Notes: generated by a model from the letters alone, not told the origin. Positions 27,396 to 38,375 are shown, numbered from the stretch's first letter. The stretch is 64,000 bases of DNA from Pontibacter amylolyticus (GCF_014638845.1 NZ_BMFP01000004.1:434001-498000), one strand, 5' to 3'. Numbers and translations are program-made.

Positions 27396-27776
27396 ATGAG
27401 TGCCAAAGAGAAATTGAAGGTGTTGGTCGTGGATGATGAGCCGAGCATCCTGATGCCGTTGGAATTCCTGATGCGCAAGAACGGCTACCAGGTATACATT
27501 GCCCGCAACGGTACCGAGGCCATGGAGAGTGTAGACAAGGAGCGACCCGACGTGGTGTTACTCGACATCATGATGCCCGACGTGGATGGCTACGAGGTAT
27601 GCCGCCACATCCGCGGGCAGGAAAATATGAACGGCGCGAAGGTGATCTTCATGAGCGCCAAGACCAAGGACGCCGACATCAAAAAAGGCTACGACGTGGG
27701 GGCAGACCTGTACATTCCGAAGCCCTTTTCGACGCGCTTCCTGATGGAGAAGATCAAGGAGCTGACACAGAGTTAA
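27396..27776 (+). CDS. Single-domain response regulator
   Basis: 126 residues from the ATG at 27396; an upstream in-frame ATG overlaps the kinase gene. It is a bare CheY-like receiver with acidic DD (13-14), phospho-Asp 57 in LLDIMMPD, Ser in FMSAK and Lys in YIPKPFS. No output domain is present, in contrast to CrbR of the acetate switch, which has a LuxR-type DNA-binding domain. It is the probable partner of the kinase four bases upstream. How it passes on the signal cannot be told from this sequence. Confidence 0.9.
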   Translation: MSAKEKLKVLVVDDEPSILMPLEFLMRKNGYQVYIARNGTEAMESVDKERPDVVLLDIMMPDVDGYEVCRHIRGQENMNGAKVIFMSAKTKDADIKKGYDVGADLYIPKPFSTRFLMEKIKELTQS

Positions 27777-27800
27777 TCGTAATAAAAAGACGCAGGAGAT

Positions 27801-29726
27801 ATGGAAACAGTAACCCACACCTACAGCTCGTACGCCGAGGCCTACGAAAGAAGCATACAGGACCCCGAGGGCTTCTGGGGCGAACAGGCGCGGCAGATTG
27901 CCTGGTTCGAGGAGCCGAAGCAGATCCTGACCACCGACGAGAACGGCTTCTACCGCTGGTTCGCGGGCGGCAAGCTTAACACGGCCTATCTGGCGCTGGA
28001 CTACCATGTGGAGAACGGCCGCGCCGACCAAACCGCCCTGATCTACGACTCGCCCGTAACCAACACCATCCGCAAGTACAGCTACCGCGAGTTCCGCGAC
28101 CTGGTGGCCCGCTTTGCCGGTGCACTGCGGGGTTTGGGCGTGGGCAAAGGCGATACGGTGGTGATCTACATGCCCGTTATACCCGAGGCCGTAGTCACCA
28201 TGCTGGCTTGCGCCCGGCTGGGAGCCATTCACTCGGTGGTGTTCGGGGGCTTTGCGCCGCACGAGCTCACGGTGCGCATCGACGATGCCCGTCCGAAGGT
28301 GGTTATCTCCGCTTCCTGCGGCATTGAGTTCGATAAGTACATTCCGTATAAACCCTTGCTCGACAAAGCCCTGAGTGACAGCAAGCACAAACCCGAGCAT
28401 ACCATCATTTTGCAGCGGCCCTACGTGGAAGCCGACATGCAGCCAGGCCGTGACCTGGACTATATGGATGTGCTGCAGAAAGCACAGCCAGCCGACTGCG
28501 TACCCGTTGACGCGCACGACCCGCTTTACGTGCTCTATACCTCCGGCACCACCGGCAAACCCAAAGGCATCGTGCGCGATAACGGTGGCCATGCCGTGGC
28601 GCTCAAATTCAGCATGAAAGCCGTGTATGGCGTAGACCCGGGTGATGTATTCTGGGCCGCCTCGGATGTGGGGTGGGCTGTGGGGCACTCGTATCTGGTT
28701 TATGCCCCGCTGATCCATGGCTGCACCACGGTGCTGTTTGAAGGCAAACCGGTTCGTACCCCCGATGCCGGCACTTTCTGGCGCGTCATCATGCAACACG
28801 ACGTGAAGGTGCTCTTCACGGCCCCAACCGCCATCCGCGCCATCAAAAAAGAAGACCCTGACGGGATTGAAAAAATCAAGTATGACCTGCCTTCGCTCAA
28901 GTACCTGTTCCTGGCCGGCGAGCGCTGCGACCCCGCCACCTACTACTGGGCAAAGGATCTGCTGCGCATACCTGTCATTGACCACTGGTGGCAAACCGAA
29001 TCGGGCTGGCCGATGGTGGCCAACATGGTCGGCTATGGCCTGAAGCCAACCAGACCGGGCTCCGCGGGCCTGCCGGTGTGTGGGTACAAAGTAGAGATTC
29101 TGGGTGAAGAAGGACAGGAGCTTATACCTGCACAGGAAGGCTACGTGGCCGTGAAGCTGCCGCTACCTCCGGGCTGCCTACCTACCTTGTGGGAAGACAA
29201 TGATCGCTTCTACAAATCCTATCTTGACCGCTTCCCGGGCTATTACATGACCGGCGATGGGGGATATATGGACGAAGAAGGCTATATTTATATCATGGGC
29301 CGCATAGACGATGTGATCAACGTGTCCGGTCACCGCCTCTCAACCGGAGAGATGGAAGAGATGGTCGCCTCGCATCCCGCCGTGGCCGAGTGCGCCGTGG
29401 TAGGTATAGCCGACGACCTGCGGGGGCAGCGCCCCATCGGTTTGGTCGTGCTCAAAGACGGACAGAGCATCAGCGAACAGCAAATCGAGCAGGAGCTGAT
29501 CGCGTTGATTCGGGAGAAGATCGGAGCCGTGGCCTACTTTCGCAACGCCCTGATTGTAAAGAGACTGCCCAAGACCCGCTCTGGTAAGATACTCCGCAAA
29601 ATATTGCGCAACATCGCTGACGGGGTGCACTACGCTATACCTTCCACCATCGACGACCCGGCTATTTTAACGGAGATTCACGATGACCTGAAGGAGCGGA
29701 AAATCGGGAATGCTTTTTTGGAGTGA
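27801..29726 (+). CDS. prpE: Propionyl-CoA synthetase (PrpE-like)
   Basis: 641 residues. Acyl-CoA ligase that makes an acyl-adenylate and then the CoA thioester. Motifs: YTSGTTGKPKGIVRD (P-loop), DHWWQTESGWP, YMTGDGGYMDEEG, and the C-terminal PKTRSGKILRK with the lysine that Pat-type acetylases modify. PLPPGCLPTLW is typical of PrpE rather than Acs. It follows the response regulator by 24 bases and so may belong to the same unit. Acetate or other short acids may also serve. Confidence 0.88.
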   Translation: METVTHTYSSYAEAYERSIQDPEGFWGEQARQIAWFEEPKQILTTDENGFYRWFAGGKLNTAYLALDYHVENGRADQTALIYDSPVTNTIRKYSYREFRDLVARFAGALRGLGVGKGDTVVIYMPVIPEAVVTMLACARLGAIHSVVFGGFAPHELTVRIDDARPKVVISASCGIEFDKYIPYKPLLDKALSDSKHKPEHTIILQRPYVEADMQPGRDLDYMDVLQKAQPADCVPVDAHDPLYVLYTSGTTGKPKGIVRDNGGHAVALKFSMKAVYGVDPGDVFWAASDVGWAVGHSYLVYAPLIHGCTTVLFEGKPVRTPDAGTFWRVIMQHDVKVLFTAPTAIRAIKKEDPDGIEKIKYDLPSLKYLFLAGERCDPATYYWAKDLLRIPVIDHWWQTESGWPMVANMVGYGLKPTRPGSAGLPVCGYKVEILGEEGQELIPAQEGYVAVKLPLPPGCLPTLWEDNDRFYKSYLDRFPGYYMTGDGGYMDEEGYIYIMGRIDDVINVSGHRLSTGEMEEMVASHPAVAECAVVGIADDLRGQRPIGLVVLKDGQSISEQQIEQELIALIREKIGAVAYFRNALIVKRLPKTRSGKILRKILRNIADGVHYAIPSTIDDPAILTEIHDDLKERKIGNAFLE

Positions 29727-29789
29727 CCACACCCCAGCCCTCTACTAAGAAGGGGGTAGGGGGATGACAATCGTTCCCAAGAAACACTT

Positions 29790-29822
29790 GTAGGGACAGG
29801 TCGCGACCTGTCCGAATCGTGC
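29790..29822. repeat. 33-bp palindromic dispersed repeat, copy 2
   Basis: It contains the perfect palindrome GGACAGGTCGCGACCTGTCC followed by GAATCGTGC, and matches copy 1 (18251-18283) at 32 of 33 positions. The rest of the 144-base gap between prpE and acs holds an AAGGGGGTAGGGGGATGAC module (29743-29767) of the family seen near 24161. Confidence 0.8.
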
Positions 29823-29870
29823 ACCAATTACCAATTGAATAAACCTTAATCACCATAACAAACCGATACC

Positions 29871-31769
<1,899 letters not shown>

Positions 31770-31801
31770 GTTTTTTAATTGATAAGTTTAGTTGAATGCG
31801 T

Positions 31802-31831
31802 AAAGTCCTGCGGCGTTTGTTGCAGGACTTT
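31802..31831 (+). terminator. Terminator after acs
   Basis: AAAGTCCTGC (31802-31811) pairs with GCAGGACTTT (31822-31831) around a 10-base loop, followed by a T-rich run. Confidence 0.75.
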
Positions 31832-31946
31832 TGCTTTATCATTCAGAATATCGTTTAAAAGGATAGATGGATTATGAGCTGTTTTGTTAAATTGTAGGAG
31901 AATTACGATTAGTTGTGCTTCCATCCTTTTAAACTACTTTTTGCTT

Positions 31947-32516
31947 ATGCGATTTATCTTTCTCGCTCTTTCACTTAGTATGTTTTTGGTTACAGCCCAT
32001 GCACAGAAACCAAAGGAAATGGCCATACAGGAGATAGTCTTACAAGACACTTTTTTGGTGAAGCAAATAATCCAATTGATTGAGGAGCAAAAAAATGTAC
32101 AAGATGGCCCTTTTCAAAAAGGCTTGGGCTATGTTAGAGTAACAGCGGAGCAAGTATCGCGAGGAGACACATTGCTGATCTATAATCTGAATACTGAGTT
32201 TAGCTCGCTGGATGGCCAGCGAGCTAAATTTCCCAATTATTATGCAACTGTAGCCAATAGATTGGTTTTTGTTTATGTACCGTTATTAGATATGTTAGGT
32301 ACCTCAGTTTATAGCTCCAAAAGTAAAGACACATTAAAAGCAAAGCTTGAGCCGTTTTTGCCTAAAGCGGAGACATTGATTTGGAAAAACGAGAAAGGAA
32401 AAGTGGTACATGTCGACGAGAAATTCAGAAGCGGGGAGCTCATGCAAATGCATGGAGGTAAAACCATTTACATGCTCAAGGAAAAACCACCTGTTGTAGT
32501 TCGAAATATATATTAG
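31947..32516 (+). CDS. Hypothetical secreted protein
   Basis: 189 residues from the ATG at 31947, which begins a clear signal peptide (RFIFLALSLSMFLVTAHAQ). I chose it over an upstream ATG at 31884 that would put 21 residues before the signal. The mature part is charged, with no motif I recognise. The gene has visibly lower GC than its neighbours and separates acs from the DUF294 gene, with its own spacers on both sides. It may be an insertion into an otherwise conserved neighbourhood. Confidence 0.72.
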   Translation: MRFIFLALSLSMFLVTAHAQKPKEMAIQEIVLQDTFLVKQIIQLIEEQKNVQDGPFQKGLGYVRVTAEQVSRGDTLLIYNLNTEFSSLDGQRAKFPNYYATVANRLVFVYVPLLDMLGTSVYSSKSKDTLKAKLEPFLPKAETLIWKNEKGKVVHVDEKFRSGELMQMHGGKTIYMLKEKPPVVVRNIY

Positions 32517-32629
32517 CGTGACGGTTAGATACGTCAATTGCGTTAAAACTTGTGTTCGTTTAGCATATAGGTGTCAGTATATTTTCCCTGTCAAAATTTC
32601 ACGTACTTCAACAGGTATAAGTCCACGCT

Positions 32630-34567
32630 ATGAAGCCCTCGAACGTCATACAGGAACGTGTCCATGAGTTCCTGAATTTCTATCCACCCTTCAACCTGAT
32701 TGACCCGGAAAAACTGCGTCAGCTGGCGAGGCAGGTACGGGTGCTATACCTGGAACCGGAGCAGGTGCTTTTCTCACAGGGTGATACGGCACACGAGTTT
32801 TTCTACGTCGTGCGGCAAGGATCAGTGCGTCTGGAACAGGCAACCGAAGGCGGCGACCCGAAGCTACTGGACGTGTGCGATGAGGGGGATGTGTTTGGGG
32901 TGCGGGCGCTGATCGCTAAAAAGAATTACTCTTCCACGGCTACCTCTGCGGAGGAGTCGCTGGTGTACGCTATACCTATCGCAGCCTTTGAGCCCATCCT
33001 AACCGAGAACCCGCAGGTAGCGCTGTACTTCGCAGCAGGTTTTGCGGCAGGGCAGCCGGTGCAGAACCCCACCTTGCGCGATGCGCAAAGAGCGCGGCTA
33101 GGACTGAGCACCATTGCGACTTCATCCATTCCGCTGCACCTCGAAGATGCCCTGAAGATCGATACGGCCAAAAGCATTGTCGCTTGTCCGCCCGATACAT
33201 CCATCCGGCTGGCCGCCCAGATGATGAGCGACAAAGACTCGAGTTTTATGATGGTGATCGACGCCGAAGAGCGGCCCCTGGGTATTCTGACCGACACGGA
33301 CCTGCGGCGGCAGGTAGTGGCGGGGCACGTGGCCATCGACGATCCGGTGAAGGTGATCATGTCATCGCCCGTCATCACGACCGTGCCCAATCCGCCGATG
33401 GCTGATGCGCTGATCAACATGATCCGCAACAAGGTGAAGCACCTGTGTGTGACGACCAATGGCACTGTGAACTCGAAAGCCTTGGGAGTGCTCACGGAGC
33501 ACGATCTGTTGCTGGCGCAGGGCAACAACCCGGCCGTGCTGATTTCCGAGATCCGCCAGACCCGCGACATGGCCTCACTGCCAGGTATACGCGACCGTGC
33601 CGAGGAGCTTTTGCTGAAGTACCTGGAGCAGGAGGTGAGTATTTCGTTCATCGCCAACATCATCACCGAGATCAACGACGCCATCATTGTGCGGGCGCTG
33701 CAGCATGCCGAAAAGGAGCTGGGCGAGCCTCCCGTGCACTACTGTTGGTTGTCGCTGGGCAGCGAAGGGCGCGAAGAGCAGCTCCTGCGCACCGACCAGG
33801 ACAACGCTTTGGTGTTCGAAGACAAGAACATCGCGCTGGAGAAGGAGTACCAGGAGTACTTTGTGAAACTGGCCGCTATCGTGCGCGACATCATGGTGCA
33901 ATGCGGCTTCGAGAAGTGTCCCGCCGACATGATGGCCAGCAACCCGAAGTGGTGCCAGCCGCTCCATACCTGGAAGCAGTACTTCTACAACTGGATACAC
34001 GAGCCGACTGAGGAGGCGCTGATGCATACCTCCATTTTCTACGATTACCGACCGGTGTACGGTGACTTCAACCTGAGTCGGCAGCTGACAGACTACATCT
34101 ACGACAACATTCAGCAAGAGCGCATCTTCCTCCCTTTCCTGGCGAAGCATGCGCTGCAGAGTCCGCCGCCGCTGAGCTTTTTCCGCAACTTTATCGTGGA
34201 GCGGGGTGGGGAGCACAAAGACCAGTTCGACATCAAACTGCGGGCCATGACACCACTGGTGGACGCCGCCCGGGTGCTCACACTCGATAACCGCATCGCC
34301 GGTCAGAACAATACCTTCAAGCGTTTCGAGAAATTGGCCGAACTAGAGCCGCAGAATGCCGAGCTATACCGGGAGGCCGCCATGGCCTACGAGATCATGA
34401 TGCGCTTCCGGGCACTCAACGGCTTGCGAAACAAAAACTCCGGCCGCTACCTCAACCCCAACCAACTCAACAAGCTGGAGCGGCAGACGCTGCGCAGCAC
34501 CTTCAAACCCATCAGCGACATGCAGGAGCTCCTGCAGGTGCGCTTCCAACTTAACTACCTCGGCTAA
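32630..34567 (+). CDS. cNMP-binding/CBS/DUF294 putative nucleotidyltransferase
   Basis: 645 residues. Order: cyclic-nucleotide-binding fold (about 20-135, QGDTAHEFFYVVRQGSVRLE), a pair of CBS domains (about 165-290, GILTDTDLRRQVV and GVLTEHDLLLAQ), the DUF294 nucleotidyltransferase-like domain with GSEGREEQLLRTDQDNALV (near 380-400), and the DUF294 C-terminal helices. The domain set matches regulators next to VC_2705-type symporters. The one-base overlap (TAATG) with the exonuclease gene couples the two. Cytoplasmic; ligand unknown. Confidence 0.9.
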   Translation: MKPSNVIQERVHEFLNFYPPFNLIDPEKLRQLARQVRVLYLEPEQVLFSQGDTAHEFFYVVRQGSVRLEQATEGGDPKLLDVCDEGDVFGVRALIAKKNYSSTATSAEESLVYAIPIAAFEPILTENPQVALYFAAGFAAGQPVQNPTLRDAQRARLGLSTIATSSIPLHLEDALKIDTAKSIVACPPDTSIRLAAQMMSDKDSSFMMVIDAEERPLGILTDTDLRRQVVAGHVAIDDPVKVIMSSPVITTVPNPPMADALINMIRNKVKHLCVTTNGTVNSKALGVLTEHDLLLAQGNNPAVLISEIRQTRDMASLPGIRDRAEELLLKYLEQEVSISFIANIITEINDAIIVRALQHAEKELGEPPVHYCWLSLGSEGREEQLLRTDQDNALVFEDKNIALEKEYQEYFVKLAAIVRDIMVQCGFEKCPADMMASNPKWCQPLHTWKQYFYNWIHEPTEEALMHTSIFYDYRPVYGDFNLSRQLTDYIYDNIQQERIFLPFLAKHALQSPPPLSFFRNFIVERGGEHKDQFDIKLRAMTPLVDAARVLTLDNRIAGQNNTFKRFEKLAELEPQNAELYREAAMAYEIMMRFRALNGLRNKNSGRYLNPNQLNKLERQTLRSTFKPISDMQELLQVRFQLNYLG

Positions 34568-35262
34568 TGGAGTGGCTGAAAGAGCTCATACACCAGCTGC
34601 AACCAGTCGACAAGAACGCCCCTGCTTTCTGGCACAGGTATAGCGCTGCCCTGAAAGAGCAGGTACCGGGGAGCACCCCGCTTGACGAGGCTGAGTTTGT
34701 GGTGTTCGATACCGAGACAACCGGGCTCGACCCAGGCACTGACAAAGTACTCTCCATGGGAGCCATCAAGGTGCGCAATTTGCAGGTGCTCGTGTCCGAT
34801 ACGTTCGAATGTCTGGTACAGCAGGAGGGGGCGCCGTCCACCAAAAGCGCCGAGGTGCACGGCTTGCTCTCCAAGGAGCTTGATCAAGGTATAACGGAAC
34901 GGGAAGCGGTAGAGGGTTTCATTGATTTCATCGGGAGTGCCACACTGGTCGGGCAGCATGTAGCCTTCGACATTGCCATGGTCAACCAGATGCTCAAGCG
35001 GCAAGGTATAAGAGGCAAGCTCCGCAACCGCTCTGTCGACACAGCGCACCTGGCCATCCGGTTGGAGCGCCGACATGCCGACAGCCATACCTTAAAAACG
35101 GGAGAGTATAGTTTAGACGCCCTTTGCGAAAGGTATAGCCTGCCCACCGATGACCGCCACACCGCCTCCGGCGATGCCTTTACGACGGCCCTATTGCTGC
35201 TCAAGCTGCTCTCGCTGGCGAAGAAGCGGGGCGTTATGACGGTGAGGGAATTGATCCGGTAA
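34567..35262 (+). CDS. DEDDh 3'-5' exonuclease, DnaQ-like
   Basis: 231 residues. All three exonuclease motifs are present: FDTETTGLDPGTDKVLSMGA (Exo I, Asp and Glu), GQHVAFDIAMVN (Exo II) and HTASGDAFTTALLLLK (Exo III, His and Asp). It resembles the DNA polymerase III epsilon subunit but lacks the polymerase-binding tail. Coupled to the DUF294 gene by a one-base overlap, a pairing also found in Proteobacteria beside symporter/kinase genes. The role in that context is unknown. Confidence 0.9.
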   Translation: MEWLKELIHQLQPVDKNAPAFWHRYSAALKEQVPGSTPLDEAEFVVFDTETTGLDPGTDKVLSMGAIKVRNLQVLVSDTFECLVQQEGAPSTKSAEVHGLLSKELDQGITEREAVEGFIDFIGSATLVGQHVAFDIAMVNQMLKRQGIRGKLRNRSVDTAHLAIRLERRHADSHTLKTGEYSLDALCERYSLPTDDRHTASGDAFTTALLLLKLLSLAKKRGVMTVRELIR

Positions 35263-35335
35263 AAATCAATAATAGCATTAAATCTGACTCAGTGGAGAGA
35301 ACAGTTACAATCTTGCTTAGACATAAACACACTAA

Positions 35336-36067
35336 ATGAAGAAGACACTGCTTTACACATGCTGCCTACTCCTGCTGTTGAGTTCCTGTTCCGGAACCCA
35401 GGAACCAGCAGCAGGTCTGCTCTGGAAAATCACGACGACGGACGGCAGAGAAGCCTTCCTGTTCGGGACCATGCACGAGTACCCCTCAGACCAGATCGCA
35501 ATAAGCGATGATGCCATGGCTGCGCTTGAGACGTGCAGTGTGCTGGCCACCGAGCTAAACCTGCGGGACAAAGAGGACCAGGCACTGTTTAGGAAACACA
35601 ATAAGTTTCAGACGGGAGCAAAAACCCATCAGGTGCTGCTGAACAGATACGGCGCAAGCCTCAAAAGCATGGAAGGTACGTTGATGCAGGTAGCTGACAG
35701 GCACCAGATCCGAATAACCGGACTCGAAACGGCCATGGAAGTACTGGGAGTTTTGGAGCAGATTCCATTGCCGGTAGAGGGTCTCACGGATGAGCAGATA
35801 CTGGCCCAGGCCGAACGCCTGATTGAACTTTACAAGGGCGGTGAGATAGATGTTGTAGCCAATGAAATGTTAGACAAAGAGCTGGGGCCTGATATAAGAA
35901 ACCTGATAGTAGACCAACGCAATTTAAACTGGCTGGACGATATCGAAAACCTGATCCGGCATGAGCGGGCTTTTATCGCCGTAGGGATGGGGCATTTGGG
36001 AGGTGAGAAAGGGCTGATAAGTCTGCTCAGGCAGAAAGGTTACAGGGTAGAACAGTTCAGGAACTAA
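35336..36067 (+). CDS. TraB/GumN family lipoprotein
   Basis: 243 residues. Lipobox LSSC with Cys 18 at the end of the signal. The family motif FGTMHEY (residues 43-49, GTxH) and the C-terminal VGMGHLGGEKGLISLLRQKGY-like segment are both present. TraB/GumN proteins are related to the Tiki protease fold and are thought to be metal-dependent proteases; a role in the envelope is likely but not shown. Stands alone with 65 bases to the retropepsin gene. Confidence 0.85.
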   Translation: MKKTLLYTCCLLLLLSSCSGTQEPAAGLLWKITTTDGREAFLFGTMHEYPSDQIAISDDAMAALETCSVLATELNLRDKEDQALFRKHNKFQTGAKTHQVLLNRYGASLKSMEGTLMQVADRHQIRITGLETAMEVLGVLEQIPLPVEGLTDEQILAQAERLIELYKGGEIDVVANEMLDKELGPDIRNLIVDQRNLNWLDDIENLIRHERAFIAVGMGHLGGEKGLISLLRQKGYRVEQFRN

Positions 36068-36132
36068 ACAGTGGGACGCTTCCTGACGTTGATGCTAGAA
36101 TGATTGATGTGTCAGCACGAAACCTGATCAGT

Positions 36133-36954
36133 ATGAAAACACTCCTACTAAGCCTGCTGCTGAGTCTCGCGCTTGTCTCCGGAGCCAGCGCCCAGGAAAC
36201 GATTCCGCTCAAAAACTACTTCCGGGAATTGAAACAGGTGGAAGTGACCATACAGGGGCAAACGTATAATTTTCTGTTCGACACCGGCGGCGGCGAAACC
36301 TTTGTGTCGCCCGAAGTGGCCCGGAAACTGGGCCGTACCGTGTATGGCCGTGGCACCGCTTACCGGATGAGGGGGGAGCAGTTCAACTATCAGAAAGCGG
36401 ACTCTGTTGCATTGCAGGTGGGGAAGGTCTCCTTTTCTCCTGCAACGGTGGGTGTTTGGGACGTCATGAGCATTTTGCCGGAGGGACTTCCCAAAGTGGA
36501 CGGGGTGCTCTCACTCAAAACCTTCCGGGACAAAGTGCTCACGATCGACTTAGCCGCCAGTCAGCTGACACTGCAGACACCAGCCTCACTCAAAAGGCAG
36601 CGCAGCAGACTTACGCCGCTAAAAAGCCGCTTTGCCAGCGGGTTGGACGGAAACGAGCTCACTGTTTTTCTGGAAATTCCGCGCCGGAAGCACTCTTACT
36701 GGTTCCTCTTCGACACAGGCAACATCAGCGAGTTGCTCCTGTCGCACCACACGGCCGCCGAATGGGGACTTCAGAACGACACCACTTCCCAGCGCATCGC
36801 CCTCAACCCCATTGCTTTACTGCTAGGTAATCGTAAATTGGTAAGCCAGGCGGCGGCCGAAAGCATCCTTTACGACGGGGTGCTTAACTATGGGCTGATC
36901 AGCCAGGCCAGATTCACGATCGACTTTACAACCAGAGAGGTATGGATGCACTAA
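36133..36954 (+). CDS. Secreted retropepsin-like aspartyl protease
   Basis: 273 residues from the ATG at 36133, which begins a signal peptide (KTLLLSLLLSLALVSGASAQ). Two catalytic motifs are seen: FLFDTGGGETFVS (Asp 50) and FLFDTGNISELLL (Asp 194), so it has two lobes of the retropepsin type, as in Bacteroidota Asp_protease_2 proteins. Substrate unknown. It lies 65 bases after the TraB/GumN gene on the same strand. Confidence 0.82.
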   Translation: MKTLLLSLLLSLALVSGASAQETIPLKNYFRELKQVEVTIQGQTYNFLFDTGGGETFVSPEVARKLGRTVYGRGTAYRMRGEQFNYQKADSVALQVGKVSFSPATVGVWDVMSILPEGLPKVDGVLSLKTFRDKVLTIDLAASQLTLQTPASLKRQRSRLTPLKSRFASGLDGNELTVFLEIPRRKHSYWFLFDTGNISELLLSHHTAAEWGLQNDTTSQRIALNPIALLLGNRKLVSQAAAESILYDGVLNYGLISQARFTIDFTTREVWMH

Positions 36955-37028
36955 TACTGATTGTGTATATTGCCCAATTGCAGCATCTTCCTCATCATTT
37001 TAACTAACGAATACATAACCCTGAACTT

Positions 37029-37232
37029 ATGAAAAAACACCTTCTTGTCTTCGCCCTTGGCGCTTTAATGCTTACAGGCTGCAACAGCACGCCCGACACC
37101 GAGGAAACAACCATCACCAAACCCGAAGCCGATACGGCGCCAGCCGATACAGCCGGTGCGGAAATAGACAATACCAGAGTTGAGATTGAAGAAGCTGCTG
37201 CCGAAGTAGATTCCTTGTTGAACGAAATTTAA
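37029..37232 (+). CDS. Small acidic lipoprotein
   Basis: 67 residues. Lipobox LTGC with Cys 18, then a mature part of about 49 residues rich in Thr, Glu, Asp and Ala, ending in a short helix IEEAAAEVDSLLNEI. No family recognised. The gene is 13 bases before the next one, so the two exported proteins are probably made together. Confidence 0.7.
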   Translation: MKKHLLVFALGALMLTGCNSTPDTEETTITKPEADTAPADTAGAEIDNTRVEIEEAAAEVDSLLNEI

Positions 37233-37245
37233 AGGATAGCCTAGC

Positions 37246-37842
37246 ATGAAAAAGCAGATCATCAGAACCATCGGACTGGGCATGGCGCTTGGCCTGACAA
37301 TAGCCGTAACTCAATCGGCCGTGGCGCAACAAGGCAAAGGCAACGCCAACAGGCAAGCTAGGGAGTCCGGCGAAGAGCAGGAGGCCCGTGAGAAAAACCA
37401 GAACGCCAAAGGTAACAAGGATCACCAGAAAGAAAACAAGCGTGATGAAAAGCAGGAGAGAGTCCAGCGCGACCGTGCGCAGACCCAGGGAAAGAAAGGC
37501 CAGCAGCAAGATGAGGATACGGACAATGGCAATGCTTACGGCCAGGACAAAGGCGACATGAGCGGCCGTGAGTTTGGCCAGAACCGGGCGGCTGAGGCTC
37601 GTATGACGGGCGAGGAAAGAAAGGCCCGACTGCTTACGACAGTGGATGAAGGAGACAGTAAGGTTAAAGAAGCAAAAGGCCGGATTGCGAAAGCAAAAGA
37701 CGAACTGGAAAAAAACAGAAGGTCCGGGCAAATGACCGATGCTGAAGTGGATGAGAGAAGAGTAGCCATTGAGCGGGCGGAAAATGCCGTGCGCGTGCTG
37801 GAGGAGCGGGTGAAAGCCGGCAGAGCTAGACTGCAGCGATAA
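37246..37842 (+). CDS. Exported, highly charged helical protein
   Basis: 198 residues. Signal peptide about 1-25, ending in SAVAQ. The next hundred residues are almost entirely Lys, Arg, Glu, Gln, Asp, Asn and Gly. The C-terminal 80 (about 115-198) are likely a long coiled coil, TVDEGDSKVKEAKGRIAKAK onward, ending with ERVKAGRARLQR. No family recognised. It is probably periplasmic. Followed by a strong terminator at 37867-37907. Confidence 0.7.
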   Translation: MKKQIIRTIGLGMALGLTIAVTQSAVAQQGKGNANRQARESGEEQEAREKNQNAKGNKDHQKENKRDEKQERVQRDRAQTQGKKGQQQDEDTDNGNAYGQDKGDMSGREFGQNRAAEARMTGEERKARLLTTVDEGDSKVKEAKGRIAKAKDELEKNRRSGQMTDAEVDERRVAIERAENAVRVLEERVKAGRARLQR

Positions 37843-37866
37843 AATAAATATTGCTATACCTGTAGG

Positions 37867-37907
37867 GCCTGCAACAGCTGCGCTTTTAACGCCTGGCTGT
37901 TGCAGGC
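37867..37907 (+). terminator. Terminator after the charged protein gene
   Basis: GCCTGCAACAGC (37867-37878) pairs with GCTGTTGCAGGC (37896-37907), followed by TTTTGTG. The loop is 17 bases. A CTATACCTG motif sits just before it, near 37854. Confidence 0.8.
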
Positions 37908-37930
37908 TTTTGTGTAAGCGGGGCTGATTG

Positions 37931-37963
37931 TTTATAGATTAATTTTTCTATACCTTATCTTTG
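37931..37963 (+). promoter_or_regulatory. Promoter candidate for ridA
   Basis: TTTA (37931-37934), 21 bases, then an exact -7 box TATCTTTG (37956-37963). The transcript would start near 37970, about 25 bases before the ATG at 37995. The -33 box has one mismatch. A CTATACCT motif overlaps the spacer. Confidence 0.45.
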
Positions 37964-37994
37964 CTCGGAATCAGCGTTCAAACAAGCCAAACAT

Positions 37995-38375
37995 ATGTCC
38001 AGAAAAGCTTTTAATGCCGAAGGAGCGGTAGCCGTAGGCCCGTATTCGCATGCAGTGGAATCAGGAGAACTGGTTTTCCTGTCCGGCCAGACGCCCATTG
38101 ACTCCAGCACCGGGAAGCTGGTACAGGGCGACATCGCCGCGCAAACAGAGCAGTGCTTCCAAAACCTGTTTCAGGTGCTGGCTTCAGCGGGTTTAACGCC
38201 CGACGATGTGGTAAAAGCAAATGTCTTCCTGACCGACATGGACAATTTTGAGGCGATGAACAAGGTATACGCGACTAAATTTGCCTCGCCATACCCTGCC
38301 CGTACCACCATCGGCGTGGCTTCGCTGCCGCTGGGTGCGCAAGTGGAGATAGAGATGATTGCCAGAAGGAAATAA
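37995..38375 (+). CDS. ridA: RidA family enamine/imine deaminase
   Basis: 126 residues. RidA removes reactive enamines and imines formed by PLP enzymes. The family core is clear: AVGPYSHAVESGELVFLSGQ near the start, then GLTPDDVVKANVFLTDM and the C-terminal ARTTIGVASLPLGAQVEIE with the catalytic Arg and Glu. A Nudix gene follows after one base and ilvE, a PLP enzyme, is further along the run, a fitting context. Confidence 0.92.
   Translation: MSRKAFNAEGAVAVGPYSHAVESGELVFLSGQTPIDSSTGKLVQGDIAAQTEQCFQNLFQVLASAGLTPDDVVKANVFLTDMDNFEAMNKVYATKFASPYPARTTIGVASLPLGAQVEIEMIARRK

Noticed and set aside
27558..28994. 478-codon minus-strand frame opposite the response regulator and prpE
   Set aside because: Antisense shadow of prpE; no recognisable motif, and it crosses two real genes.
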